Positions 49,279 through 61,160 are shown, counted from the first letter of the stretch. The stretch is DNA of 64,000 bases from Thamnaconus septentrionalis (GCA_009823395.1 CM020513.1:17501001-17565000); one strand, 5' to 3'. Translations and numbers: made by a program. Notes: a model not told the origin generated them from the letters alone.

Positions 49279-49950
49279 AATACAGTGATGGTGCACAGGT
49301 TGTGCGCTGCAGTCGATCCTATCCAGGACTTTTAGCTCCAACAGGGCAGGACTCTCTAAGAACCCATAGAGCAGGTGGGCCAACTGTTTGACTGGTGGAG
49401 CCACAGTGGGTTGTATAGTGTGCCAGAGGGGCCGGAGCAGCAGCAGATGGTTGGAGTGTTTTGGTGAGCCACCTCATCGGAGGAAAAAATATAGTTTGCA
49501 GTTTTGAAGTTTTCTAGAACCACCACCAGAACCACTACAGAGCCACCCAGACCACCCTAGAATCAACTAGAACCACCACAGACCACCCTAGAACCACCCC
49601 TTGATCATCTAGACCAGGGCTGGGTCTGAAAACACTGGAAACGTGGAGGACATACAGCTAAACAGGCGGAATTAAAACGTTTAACGGGCCGCAGTTTGCC
49701 CCTGCCTGCCATAGCTTGTTTGCCTTCATGTCATTACAAGCAGAGTGTTATGTTGGTGAGCACTAATGGTTAAACACGTTGTCCTGATTGACCCTGTTTG
49801 CCTCTTCAGTGGTTTGAGGGTCTGACTTCCCCTTCCTGACTCCTTTTCTTGGCTCTCTGAAAAGCTCAACGAGCAGAAGAAGTCAAGGATGGAGTTTTTT
49901 TCTGCTGGAGAGGTTTGTAGACATGATGGTGAAGAAATCAGCTCACAGAA
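48405..49950. other. Intergenic, no gene seen
   Basis: It holds (GT)/(AC) runs near 48,586-48,615 and 49,240-49,276, a GCT/GCG patch near 48,888-48,925, and a segment (49,385-49,710) repeated at about 54,615-55,085 (GAGCCACAGTGGGTTGT, GGTGAGCCACCTCAT, GCAGTTTGCCC). No supported exon. Confidence 0.5.
49385..49710 (+). repeat. Dispersed repeat, family C, copy 1
   Basis: It shares GCCACAGTGGGTTGT, GAGCAGCAGCAGATG, GGTGAGCCACCTCAT, AGAACCACC clusters and the GGGCCGCAGTTTGCCC end with 54,620-55,095. Confidence 0.7.
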
Positions 49951-49954
49951 ACAA

Positions 49955-50316
49955 GGCTGTGGGCTCAATTCCCAGGGTCACCTGGGACCATTCTGTGTGG
50001 AGCTTGCATGTTATTCCTGTGTCTGCTGGGTTCTCTCCATGTTCTCCATGTGTCTGCTGGGTTCTCTCCATGTTCTCCATGTGTCTGCTGGGTTCTCTCC
50101 ATGTTCTCCATGTGTCTGCTGGGTTCTCTGTGTAAGGTGTGCATGTGAGGTGAATTGGGAACTGTGAATTGTCCAACGGTGTGTGTGCGTGTCTGTCTTT
50201 GTCTTTCTGTGTGGCAAAGTGATGAACTGTCTTGTCCAGGGTGGCAACTGGGAGTGGCTCCAGCAGAGCCTGAGAGCAGGAGGAGGCGGGTATGAAGATG
50301 GATGATGGATGGATGT
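49955..50316 (+). mobile_element. SINE-like dispersed repeat with internal 31-bp tandem
   Basis: The order is: a GGGCTCAATTCCCAGGGTCA box, GTGTGGAGCTTGCATGTT, the CTGCTGGGTTCTCTCC block, GGGAACTGTGAATTGTCC, CTTGTCCAGGGTGGCAACTG, GGAGTGGCTCCAGCAGAGCC and a terminal GGATGATGGATGGATG. This is the organisation of a very common teleost dispersed repeat. The middle contains three full 31-bp units (50,021-50,113) plus a partial fourth, an expansion peculiar to this copy. Confidence 0.75.
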
Positions 50317-50351
50317 CGTACTGATGGTGAGCACTAATGTTAAACATGTTC

Positions 50352-50357
50352 TTTATT
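50352..50357 (-). terminator. mdfi: Candidate polyadenylation signal of the mdfi-like gene
   Basis: AATAAA on the minus strand, about 320 bp downstream of the mdfi-like stop codon. Confidence 0.4.
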
Positions 50358-50675
50358 TCAACAAATTTGTCTTGTGATGCAGTTGGTCAGTTCATAAAAG
50401 CCCAGCGGTAAATGACTGTTATATATCTTGTGTCGCTTACAATACATTTACATTTAGACAATGACATCATCAGTCTATATGTGGATACTGGATACTTAAT
50501 GCAGTACTCAGCCTGATGGTGCTGCTGGGTCTGTGTTGTTTTGAAGTAGCTGCGGCTGGACGGATGTGTACAAGGCTGGTGGGTAGTGGGGGTGTGGGGT
50601 CAGGGTGTACTCACTAGAATATACCAGACTAGAGCACTGAGTGGAGCCCCCCAGTGGCCAGTCAGTCTAGGTCTT

Positions 50676-50944
50676 CTAGCTGCGGTGGCAGATCTCGCAG
50701 CACTCCAGGCAGAACTCCAGACACTCCAGCGACCTGCAGCAGCCGGAGTCGCGCAGCAGCGCCGAGCGGCAGTGGACGTCGCAGCCGCCCGGCGCCTCCT
50801 GCACGGCGGAGCAGCAGAGGGCGCAGGCGTGGCAGCAGGAGGTGCAGCAGGAGGTGCAGCAGGAGGTGCAGGCCTCCATCAGGGCCAGCAGGAGCAGCGA
50901 GCCACGGCACCACAGACAGGCCAGCAGGAGGCGCAGACACCAGT
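50676..50944 (-). CDS. mdfi: mdfi-like terminal exon (I-mfa domain)
   Basis: Acceptor GGTGGCAG. It begins DWCLRLLLACLWCRGSLLLL, corresponding to the DCCVHCILxCLFCEF start of the I-mfa domain, and ends CLEFCLECCEICHRS then TAG (50,676-50,678). A 12-bp unit repeated three times encodes TSCC TSCC TSCC in the centre of the domain. Confidence 0.9.
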
Positions 50945-51853
50945 CTGCCACCGACAGACAGACAGACAGACAGATAGGCTGAATTGAATTGAATTGAATT
51001 GAAAGTGAAATTGAATTGAAATCGAAACCCTTTTAAGAACAACGAAACTCAAAGTGCAACTTCACTGCAAAGTTAAAATAATTACAGAAAAGTACACAGT
51101 GAAACACAGTAATTTAACATGCAACAGATTGTAAGTCTGTACCAATCTAAATTTCCAAAAAATCCAAAAAATGTCATTATTTATTTCTATTTATTATTAC
51201 CAACAACACCTTGACTTCTTCTCAACTAATAACAATCAACAGAGGTTGCACACAAGGCTGCCGTCTTCCCCTTTACTGTTCTGAATAGCAATAACTGTGA
51301 GAGAGGACAACACAGCTCCAGCTCTCAGGCCAGGAGAAACAGACCATCCAATAGCTTCATACGCTGACGATATTATTCTCTTTCTTGGAGACGTGTGCAG
51401 TCCTGTGCATTCCTCCTGGATCTAATTACTCACTTAGGGAAAATTTCAGGCTATAAAGTTCATAACTCAAAATCTAAGTTTTGCTTTGAGGCTTTCAGGG
51501 GGTCTCATGAGTTAATGAAGGGGGGGGTCCGACCCCTTGGTGCCCCCTGTATTTCACACACTGCCTACAGCGCCTGCAGAGGGAAACGGTTCAAACAGAT
51601 GATGACGGGTTGTGTCAGTGTTCTTCATGATGTTCTTGGCTCTTGAGAGAAAACACACGCACACACACACACACACACACACACGGCTGTCTGGCGGATC
51701 CTCAGCCGCGGGTGTAACGGCTCCATTAACCCCAAATTAAATCTGCCGACGTGTTTGTTTGTGATGCCGATGAAAGCGGAGCGCGAGATCAAGTGTGATT
51801 GTGTTGTGTACTTAATCACGCGGCGGCTTCGTTCAGTCCTCCAGGGAAAATAC

Positions 51854-51890
<37 letters not shown>

Positions 51891-54135
51891 AAGGCCACCG
51901 GCTGCCGGTTGATGAAGAAAACAAGAAGCTCACTAGTGAAGCTGTCACCGCCGTAATTTGCTCATCTTCACCTCCAATGAGGTGAAGATGAAGATGATGA
52001 AGAAACAACATCAACTTGCGCGACCCTCCTGTTCCCTCGCGTTGCCGCCGCTCGGGCGCCGGCGTTCTCATGCAAATGTTTACCGCGTGAGGGGAAGTAA
52101 ATGAGAGGAGGAGGAGGAGGCAGAGCGCCCCCTCCCCGCCGAGCCGGGTCCAGCGCCTCCAATTACACACAGCACCCACACATAACTTATGCTAATGTAC
52201 ACCTAGAAATATATAAACGTATGTGTGTGTGTGTGTAGCTGAATGAAGGAGCCGCTGGTTGCTTTCTAATGTGACCTCACACTGACAACAACAGGAGCTG
52301 CATGGGAAACCAGCAGCGGCTCGTCGCACTTTGATAAAACTAGAAGAAAGTTCAGCAGTTTCTCCAGGAAACTTTGCTTTTCATTGCTTTATTGATTTCT
52401 TTATTCGCTATGAAGCTCCCCCTCTGGCCGAGTGGCGTCACTGCAGCACTTGGTCCAGATGGTGGAGCTGACTTGTCAGCCAGTAATGCAACAAGACGTG
52501 AGGGCTAAAAGTCACCACTGTTGATCAGGATTTTCTCTCTGTTTTCGCTATCTTTTTTTTTTTTTTTTTTTTTTTTGGTCGGACGTCTAGTTGTAATACC
52601 AACAATCACCACAGGGGGGATGAATGTTACCTTGCACACCTGAAGGAGAAGCAGCGACATCTCCTGCTGTCCTTCTCCTCCTCCTGCTGCTCCTCCGGTT
52701 GCTGCTGCTGCTGCGGCTGCTGCTCTGCCCTGAGTGGTCGCGACCTTGCCGCCAGTCCTCGCCGGGGGTAGCGGAGGGGTCGCCGTCGTTTAAACTCGTC
52801 AGGTCACGTCCTGGGTCAGTGGTCTTGGGCTGCTCACACCGGGCCTCCTGGCAGGGTTCTTCCTCCTCTGGGGAGATTTGACCACAGTGTCCTGATGGTT
52901 TAATAACTGCTTAATACACCTTTGTATTTGCTGCTCCAAATATTTGATCTTATCAAGGCTGCTTCCACTTAGAGTTTCCATATTTTGGCATTATGATCCA
53001 AAAAATGAAAAAAGGCCGGCAACACTTAAGCGTCCATCTCAAGAATGTTTATTGTTCTCCTGACAGGCACTGCGTTTCCAACAAGTGCTTTGAGATGTGT
53101 CAGTGAGACTATTGACCATCTTTGAGATGAACACCTGCCTTGCACCTCTTTAAGGTTAATATTAACATTCTTATTTGAGAATGCGTGTTGCTATACTTGG
53201 AATATTTTAGCCCTCTGTTTTGGTAAACCCCCCTCTCGAGGTGTTGGCGCCACCTGATTGTGTCCAACGGCACTGAGAGCAGCAAACAATACAGCGCATT
53301 ACTGCTGGTTTCCACTCACTGCTGAAGCTCTCGGCCAGGGTGGAATTTCCTCCGCTGATGCCGTCACGTGCTGGAGGGATTTCCTGCCTTGATCTTGTCG
53401 ACTCGTTGCCTTTGAGACCAAATGGAAAAACAAAACAAAAGCAAGTCAAGAAAGCAACAAGTGGTTTGCTGAGGGCTGTCACGTCTGATCACGGCCTCGT
53501 TCCTGACCAGAACAATACGATGGTTGCAAATCCAAAACCTAGCTTGAAATAAAATCACTTTTGTTCCTCCGACTAATTTGTCAGGATTTAAGAACAAACT
53601 GAAAAATGAGTGTTTCTCAATTTGACATTAAAAAACTACAATGTTGTGGGTTCAGTTTTGGTTCCTAGTAGAGGCTCTTCAAGGAGAACCTCAGTCAGCT
53701 CTCCACAGGCTTCACCACTTCCAATTATTCTTTATATTACTGCTTTTATTCAATGGCACTCTTACTAGCTTACCTACAATCTAATCTATCTGCCACCAAA
53801 ACCCATTTTTGAAAATAGAAAAAGACATTTTGAGGTGCGTCGATCTGCTCCAGTGACTCGGTGACTCAGTGGCTCACAGTGAATCACAGTGACTCACCTT
53901 CAGTCCAGCTGCTGCTGCTGCAGTCGGCGGTCGGGTCTGCAGCTGCTTCGTCTTCGTCAGGCAACATATCTCCACGCTCATGACTGCTCAACGACTCCAC
54001 CGACTCGGTCTTCTCCACCGTCTCCACCTTCTCCACTGACTCCACCAACTCCACCAACGCCACCTTCTCCTCAGTGTCCTTCGCCCCCCAGAGGTCAGGA
54101 AACCTCCCAGCCTGAGCCGCCGACTGCCCAGGAGG
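50676..54135 (-). CDS. mdfi: MyoD family inhibitor (I-mfa domain) homologue, gene span
   Basis: Three minus-strand exons (54,135-53,898; 52,867-52,640; 50,944-50,676) join in phase and give 244 residues, close to the 246 of human MDFI, though the initiator exon is not found. The N-terminal part is acidic, the middle is Ser/Arg-rich (SSSRSSSSNRRSSRRRRR), and the C-terminus is a Cys-rich I-mfa domain: DWCLRLLLACLWC, Cys pairs, then LECLEFCLECCEICHRS. Known role of the family: it binds and sequesters MyoD-family bHLH and other transcription factors. The next gene is FOXP4-like, as in human. Divergence from human is high outside the Cys pattern. Confidence 0.85.
50945..52639. other. mdfi-like intron with L1 relic and microsatellites
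   Basis: It holds (GACA)n and (GAATT)n at 50,957-51,003, an L1 reverse-transcriptase relic (51,236-51,520), (CA)n at 51,655-51,684, (GA)n at 51,856-51,892 and poly-T at 52,553-52,577. No exon is seen. Confidence 0.6.
51236..51520 (+). mobile_element. LINE-1-type reverse transcriptase relic (frameshifted)
   Basis: In broken frames: a GCTQGCRLPLY piece (equivalent of RQGCPLSPLLF), then a YADDIILFLG catalytic motif from TACGCTGACGATATTATTCT, then LDLITHLGKISGYKVHNSKS, the canonical L1 segment that follows YADD. Frameshifts and lost ends make it a dead fragment. Its position in an intron of mdfi is antisense to that gene. Confidence 0.82.
52640..52867 (-). CDS. mdfi: mdfi-like middle exon
   Basis: Acceptor CTCCCCAG, donor TCAG|GTGTGC; phases 1 to 1. 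It encodes EEEPCQEARCEQPKTTDPGR, SLNDGDPSATPGEDWRQGRD and a Ser/Arg-rich stretch, in the place of the KKSKSS basic stretch before the I-mfa domain. Confidence 0.78.
52868..53897. other. mdfi-like intron, nothing further seen
   Basis: No exon or recognisable repeat apart from short A/T runs. Confidence 0.5.
53898..54135 (-). CDS. mdfi: mdfi-like upstream exon (acidic)
   Basis: Acceptor-like GCCCTCAG after a CA repeat; donor GAAG|GTGAGT. It reads FPDLWGAKDTEEKVALVELV, a VEK/VET/VES repeat, then SSHERGDMLPDEDEAAADPT and CSSSSWTE. The last codon splits to make the E that joins the next exon. The repeat is a GGAGTC/GGTGGA minisatellite. The start exon is not identified. Confidence 0.65.
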
Positions 54136-54142
54136 CTGAGGG

Positions 54143-54183
<41 letters not shown>

Positions 54184-54303
54184 TGTGTGACTTCAGGACA
54201 CTCCCCCTTCCCGTGCTGAACACGCTGATCAGAGATCAGCAGGGGTGGCAGCTGCTTTTAGCCACATCACACAATAGAGACACATGTCCCACCAGTGTGT
54301 CAT

Positions 54304-54354
<51 letters not shown>
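54143..54354. repeat. Paired (GT)n and (AC)n microsatellites
   Basis: (GT)n at 54,143-54,183 and (AC)n at 54,308-54,352 form an inverted pair separated by about 125 bp, able to pair as a hairpin. The GT run lies just upstream of the mdfi-like exon acceptor. Confidence 0.85.
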
Positions 54355-54356
<2 letters not shown>

Positions 54357-54619
54357 GCAATGAACACATTGTTATATATAGATTCACTTGAATGTTTTTT
54401 GCAATTACTGTATTATTGTATTGCAACAGTGTCGTTTCCACAGGTGAGGATTATACAGAGAATAGTGAGCAATTCATTTTATAAATAAAGTTTCCAGGAG
54501 TTCAATGTTGCAGGACAATCACACCTCGTCCTGCTGCACTGAACTAACTGACTGTCAGTGTCAATCAATGCAGTATTGCATTGTAACATAAATCTGAAGG
54601 GCACAAAGTAGGAGAGAGA

Positions 54620-55095
54620 AGCTCTGGTGGGCCACAGTGGGTTGTGAATTGTGCCAGAGGGGGGTAGCGGAGCAGCAGCAGATGTATGGAGTGTTCTGGT
54701 GAGCCACCTCATAGGAGGAAACAATCTATCCTGGGATATTATGGAGAAAACATGTTGCTTTAATGTCAATGGAAAATGAAGCAAAGCAAAGTTGCAACCA
54801 AATCAGTGTCTTTGAAGCCGCACCAGGGTGTTTAGCTCTTAGAACCATCCAGAACCATCTAGAACCACCAGGGTGTTTAGCTCTTAGAACCATCTAGAAC
54901 CACCTAGAACCATCCAGAACCACCAGGGTGTTCAGCTCTTTATTGAAATGACTCTGGAAACACTGGGAGCATGGAGGAGATGCAGCTGTTTGATGACTGA
55001 CTGACTATTCATATCATTTCATCAAGTATTGGAAAGCTGGATTAAAAAGCTTAATGGGCCACATGTGGCCCCGGGCCGTAGTTTGCCCACGCCTG
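54620..55095 (+). repeat. Dispersed repeat, family C, copy 2
   Basis: It matches 49,385-49,710 over GCCACAGTGGGTTGTGAATT, GGTGAGCCACCTCATAGGAG and the GGGCCGTAGTTTGCCC end. The AGAACCATCTAGAACCACC motif is locally amplified. Confidence 0.7.
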
Positions 55096-56054
55096 GTCTA
55101 GCATCTGCTCCACTCTTTTCTCTTGTCTTTATTACATCAAAGCAGAGTAACAGTCCATCAGACACTTTCTTCTTCTTCTTTTTCTTCTTCTTCTTTGGAT
55201 GTTTTCTTTCATTTTCAACCCCTGCATCAAAAACAAATATGAAAAATTGTGAGACGGTGACATTTTTCCTCCGTGATGGCTGAGTGAGTGTGAGCAGCTT
55301 ATGAGGAGGGACAGGCAGGAGACGGAGCAGCGCTTCCAGACGGTGGAGCTGTTGACTCGACGCGTCAAGAAAGAAAACATGTTGACTCTGCAGCAGCAGC
55401 AGCGTGTGCATGTGTGAGTGCGTGTGTGTGTGTGTGTGTGTGGCACTTCAAAGACGCCTGTAAATGGAGAGCGTTGAAGTTGTCGAGCGTCGCTGTGCGC
55501 CGACTCTCAGTCACGTCGGCAGTGGCGGCGAGGCGGCGGCGTCTAATTGGCTGACAGCCAATCAAAGGGAGACCTGGGAGGCAACAGAGCCGCTTAAAAC
55601 TAACTTGTTATCAGCCGAGACAATTACTGACATTAGTCACAACAAGGAGGCGAGGAGAGGAATCATCACAGGCCTTTGTTCTGTCAAGTCTGCAGCTTCA
55701 CTTCCTGTTCGGGGGGGCATCGTGCTGCGGCGGTTCATTTGGGATTTTTCTATTTTTTTCAATTTCACACCATAGTGTCAACAAAAGAAGGCAACCTGCA
55801 ATGTGCCTTTTTGACTATAAAGATAAAACAATTAAAACTGATTAAACACGTTATTAAAAATTATCAGAGGAAATGGGGGGTTGTCTTTTATATGTTGATG
55901 ATTCAGCTCCGGCATTGTTAAACCTTTATTTGTACTTTCTTCATTTGAAAAAGCAGCAGACTGCAGGGAACCTGATTGAAAATAAAGTGAAAACACTTGA
56001 ATTGGATTGTTGGCCTGCAAAATAAATTCCCAACACAGCAAAATGCCATATATA

Positions 56055-56061
<7 letters not shown>

Positions 56062-56145
<84 letters not shown>
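56062..56145. repeat. (TA)n microsatellite, about 40 units
   Basis: An essentially pure TA run of over 80 bp, flanked by a short GT run. Confidence 0.95.
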
Positions 56146-56148
<3 letters not shown>

Positions 56149-56774
56149 AAAAGAAATTCAATTAATTATTTCTTTTTTAAAAGTGAAGTGTTTGTAAAAA
56201 AAAAAAAAAAAAAGAAAATGTTTGGTGGAAACATACTGTCAATCAATTTCAAGCAAAAACGATGAGCAAAACTCGTTTTATTATAAACACGACAAACAGG
56301 GAGATGCCACAAGACGTATAGAATAATAAATGTATTTGATCAATTATCAGCTTTTCTGTCCCCACATTGACACACAACATCACTTTATCTCCACTACAGC
56401 AAAACATTGATTTACAACAAAACACTGATTCACATTTGAATGAAGTCACGACGGTTATCGATGTAAAAAAAAACAAAAAAAACGTCTGTGTTTGGTCGTC
56501 GTTGACGTGTCGCTGTTTGACCTTTATCTGACCTTTATTTGACCCTTACCACTAGTCTCTCAGCTTTGACTGATCTGGACGTCTCATTCAGCTGTCACTT
56601 CTTTCTGTCTATTTCTAATCTGTCAGTCTCAATATTTTCAATATTATCCATCAAAAAGTCACAAAATGTTGTTTTGCAGCAGGTTCAAAGGTCAGCAGTG
56701 GCCCAGTGACCTCACACTGGGAGCTGCAGACACCAGCACCAGGCTCCACATCCCTGAAATCTTCATGACTTTCT

Positions 56775-56780
56775 TTTATT
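56775..56780 (-). terminator. foxp4: Candidate polyadenylation signal of foxp4-like gene
   Basis: AATAAA on the minus strand about 65 bp after the stop codon. Such a short 3'UTR is unusual for a FOXP gene, so distal sites may also exist. Confidence 0.35.
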
Positions 56781-56842
56781 TATGATTATTATTTTGCACG
56801 CTTGTCAAACCAATCTTGGAATCGTTCTTGTCATCGTCCTCG

Positions 56843-56969
56843 TCACTCCAGGTTGAACAAACTCTCCTCGCCGACTCCAGCCAGGTGGCGCTGCAGGTCA
56901 GGTCCTCTGGTCCTCGGCAGCAGCAGAGCTTCTGGGACCTCCAGGGTCTCGTCTTCCAGGAGGGAAGAG
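56843..56969 (-). CDS. foxp4: foxp4-like exon 14 of those seen (terminal)
   Basis: Acceptor TCTTCAG. It encodes [20 protein letters not shown] and ends [13 protein letters not shown]. The acidic Leu-rich end resembles the family C-terminus in position only. Confidence 0.82.
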
Positions 56970-59660
56970 CTGAAGACAAGCAGGTCGCGGTGAGCATGTC
57001 AGAAGTAGCTGCTTTTTTTCAAATTTCAAATGTGCACATCTGACGAACTGCTATTTTCACTAACTGCTATAAAACGATTGCTTAATATAAAATAATATTG
57101 AAAGAACATTTCAGAGGCAAAAATGAATAATGTGCAGTGAGGAAGAGGAGTGACCTGTTGGAGAAGAAGTGAGAAGAAGCTGCTGAGTTGGTTTTGCAAC
57201 GGAACTGGAAGAAACTCACTGTTTTCCATTTTGCTTGTGGCGTCCGGCTGCTTGGTGCTCCTGCATCATGTGACTCATGGAGGCCCCGCCCACCACGTCC
57301 CTCCTGAGCCCTGGCAGCGAGGCCTCGGCCAGCGGCGTCTGCAGGGAAAATGCATCAGTCGCATTGCAGCTGACGACTCCCAAACAAACTCAGTCTGAGA
57401 TGGAGAACTCTGCTGTAGTTCTCGCTGATTTTGAGGGAACCTGTTGGAACTGCACTCGTCCTGCTAGTCCTACCTGCAAAGTGGTGAGATCCTGTTGGAG
57501 CGTCACGTTCTTGATGAGTGATGGACTTCTGAGGAGGAACAAGAGGAGGAACTGAAATCAACCAGTCTGTCTCCACTCTCACCAGTGGGACAACATGGTC
57601 CACATTCCATCATCCCAAGAACAAGCAATGAGAAGAAGAGATGTAGTGAAGTGATGTCATGATTCAGAGTAGTAGTGCAGTGCTGCAGTGATACCCAGTG
57701 ACTCTCTGAGACTTCCTCTTCTGGAACTCCTCCTCGTCCACCGTCCACACGGCTCCCTTCACGTTCTCCACGCGCACAAAGCACTTGTGGAGGCTGAGGT
57801 TGTGGCGGACGGCGTTCTGGGTGAGAGCCAATCAGAGTGAGCCACCTTCATCATCCCAGCAGACACACGGCAGTGTGTGAGACGGTGTGTGCGCGGCAGC
57901 AGATACCTTCCAGGTGGCGGCGTTGCGTCTGAAGTAGGCGAAGGTCCTGGTGAACCAGGTGTAGATCTGGTTGAGGGTCAGCTGCGTGTCGGACGCCTCC
58001 ACGATGGCCTACAGACGGAGGGAGAAAACTGAGAAGAATCAAGTCCAAGTCCAGACGAGGAGGGGAAATAGAAACTGACTCTGCTGGAAATCAACCTCCA
58101 CTTCACAGTCTGGCACTATGAAAATCAAGACTCTTGTAGAGATGAAAAAAAATGTTTTATCTTTATTATTGGCCAGATTTTTTTAATTTGTCCCTGTCCA
58201 TATATTTTGTAATGTATGTATGTTTTGTATTTATATGGGTGTTTATATATTATGTATTTATATAGATATCTGTGTAGCAATATTTGGCAATATTTGGCCA
58301 CAAACTGAAGAGTAGTTAGAAGGTCTAGGAAATGAAGAAAGTGTTTTTCTTCCTTTTCCAATGCGTGGTGCTTTGCTTTTTTTATTTATACATGTTCAAA
58401 ATAAATTCATTCATAATTCATTCATTTATTCCTTCATTCAAAGGTCATGGGAAGACGGATTGTAAAGTGCCCACCTGTCTGATGAGGGTGGCGTAGGTGA
58501 ACGGAGGCCTGATGTCGCTGTTCTTGTAGAGCTCAAACTCGTTTTCTGCAACAGTTGAAGGACGAAGTGACGTCAGTTCTGCGACTGTGCAACACGTCTG
58601 CAGGACGTCTGCAGGACGCTGCAGGACGCTGCTGGCTCACCTGACGACAGCGAGTAGACCAGAGGCCCGTGGCGGCGGGCGGCGGGGCGAGAGGACGGCG
58701 CCTCCTCCTGGCCGGAGCGGGAAGACGACAGGACGTCGGCCAGCGGCTGAGGGGACGAACAAAGAGAAGAGAAGAGGGCGGAGTCAAAGAGGAATTATCT
58801 CTCTAGCCGGGTGGAACAGAGCGATTGGACTCGGCTGATACGGCAAGAAGAAGGGGCCAATTACAGGTAATTACAGGGTGAAATTGTCTGGCGCTCTAAT
58901 ATTTGCTCAGATTAACAGATGATTAACTTCCACCCAGAAGCGAAGAAGCAACACGGCGGATCTTCGCAAAGTGCAAAAGTCGTTTGGCAAAGTTGCACTA
59001 AAAACTTTCCTATAATTCTCCTGTGAAAAATAAAGTTGTTTTTTTTTTTATTGTTTTTTGGAGTGAAATGTCGACATATTTTGGTGTATTTCTCCAGCAG
59101 GTCAGCTGGAGCAGTGACGGGACTCCCTCAGCTCCACAGACACACTTTTGTTTTTGGAGATTGGCCTCAGATGATCATCTACCTGCAGGTTGCGGGGGTC
59201 AAAGGTCGCATCCGACTGCAGGCTCGCCACCGAGGCCGAGGCGGGCTGGAAGTCCAGGCAGGGCAGGTGGAGATGAGACATCATGGCTCGCAGACGCTGC
59301 TGCTCCTTGTCCAGCTGTTAGAGGAGGTGAAGCGAAGAGGAGGAGGAGGAGGAGGAGGATCAACAGTGTGAAAGTCACTGGGAGCAAATTGAAATCTGTG
59401 AACCAAATAATGGTTGAGCAGGAGGAGGCGGCTTTGTCACAACATTACAAGGAAACTGGCGGCGAGTGGCGGCCATGAATTTCAACTGCTGCAGTAACAG
59501 TTTGGTGGCGGATGAGAATCACTGCAGCTTGATGGAGGTTTTGCAGCAGAAGCTGCGCAGCTCCATCGATACTTTCCAGTCTGAAACCTCCTGCATCCGT
59601 CTTGAAAAGCTCTCAGCTAAAGCAGCTACAGTTGCTCCCTTTGGGTCATGAAGCCAAAAA

Positions 59661-59732
<72 letters not shown>

Positions 59733-60929
59733 AAAAAAAACTTAGCCGCTCAAAGAAGAAGAAGAAGCAGAAGAGACTGGGAGCTTGACGAACAGAAGGA
59801 CATTCTCACCAGGCTACTAGTGAATTTCCGTGAATTCACCTTTGACCTCAAACCCACCTGTCGTTGCAGCTGCTGGACCACCTGCGTCTGCACTCTGCAC
59901 TGCGCTGTGCTCCTGTCGTCCAGCCTGTGATCACTGCACAGGTGCCTGGAACACAAACACAGCCAGTTTCTGCTGAGTCTGGTCTGGTCTGAGTCTAAAT
60001 CTGGTCTGGGTCTGAATCTGGTCTGGGTCTGAGCCTGAATCTGGTCTGAGTCTGAAACTGGTCTGGTCTGAGTCTGAATCTGGTTTGAGTCTGAATCTGG
60101 TCTGAGTCTGAATCTGGTCTGGTCTGGTCTGGTCTGGTCTGGTCTGATTCTGAATCTGGTCTGGTAAACGTCTCTTCAGTGCTGGTGGATTCAAGTCAAT
60201 CTTTAATAGAAAGACTTATAAAAAGCTGATTAAATCCGGCACAAAGGACAAGATGATGGAGAGGAAACACTGACTGAATAAAATATTGAGCAAATATGAG
60301 ATTTGCAAAAAGAAGAATTTGCATTTGATTGAAAAGATGAAAACTACACAATGCACTAAAAAGGGGCCACCTTCCAGCGGTGAGAGCAGGCTGGGCTGCT
60401 GATGATGGAGGTGAGGTTGCGAGTTGAAAACCTACCGGAGGAACTGGCTGAAGCTGAGGCAGGGCAGCTCGCAGCCGGGCCAGTCACACACACCGCGGCT
60501 GTACAGAGTGTGTGTGGCGGCAGCGGCGGCGATGACATCATCGACTTTGACGGCGCTGAACAAGCAGGAAACAAGGGGCGAACGAGGGAGAGAGAGAGAG
60601 AATATTGTGTCATTATTTTAAAAGCACAGCTGCCAAACACGCTGCAAGAAAATGAGAGCAAGATGAAAAAATGAAGAAGAAAGAGGCTGAAGGAGCGAAG
60701 CAGCGAGGAGGTTCTCTCTCTTCACCCAGCGGCAGCGCACAACAAACACACAAACTGTTCACTTTTGATTGGAGGACATCGAGCCGTGTAAACTTTCTTC
60801 TCTTTGTCCCCATTCCATGTCGCACAACAGCACAACAAACACAACAAACATTGTGCAGTGCCCCCTGGGGGATTGAAGGAGAAGCTGTGAAGAAGCAAAC
60901 AGCTTCAGCAGGACGGAGAGGGAGATGTT

Positions 60930-60967
<38 letters not shown>

Positions 60968-61127
60968 GCCTCGTCCTCCTACCTCTCCACAGAGTCCTGG
61001 CTGACCTTTGACCTGGGCTCCTCCTGCTCCTCCTCCTCTTCATCATCGACTCCATCAGTCAGCGAGTCCTTGCTCACCTGCTGAGTCTTGGCTGCACTGA
61101 CGCCTGAAACCAACAACCACAACAACG

Positions 61128-61160
<33 letters not shown>

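Larger units (their letters stand above)
54355..56774. other. Intergenic between mdfi-like and foxp4-like genes
   Basis: It contains family C repeat copy 2 (54,620-55,095), a (TTC)n tract (55,170-55,195), a (GT)n run (55,420-55,442) and a long (TA)n (56,062-56,145). The missing mdfi start exon may lie here, but I could not identify it. Confidence 0.5.

Noticed and set aside
50021..50131. CRISPR-like array of 31-bp repeats
   Set aside because: The units are contiguous with no spacers and lie inside a SINE-like element of a vertebrate genome.
52799..52981. Minus-strand frame METLSGSSLDKIKYLEQQIQ as an mdfi exon
   Set aside because: It overlaps the supported mdfi-like exon in another frame and does not match the I-mfa family.
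55832..56161. Open frames made of alternating Tyr/Ile
   Set aside because: Translation of the (TA)n microsatellite.
59519..59734. Minus-strand frame with 23 Gln as a coding poly-Q exon of the FOXP gene
   Set aside because: Exons 6 and 7 join in phase without it, and it has no acceptor/donor pair. FOXP poly-Q lies upstream of the finger, not between finger and zipper.
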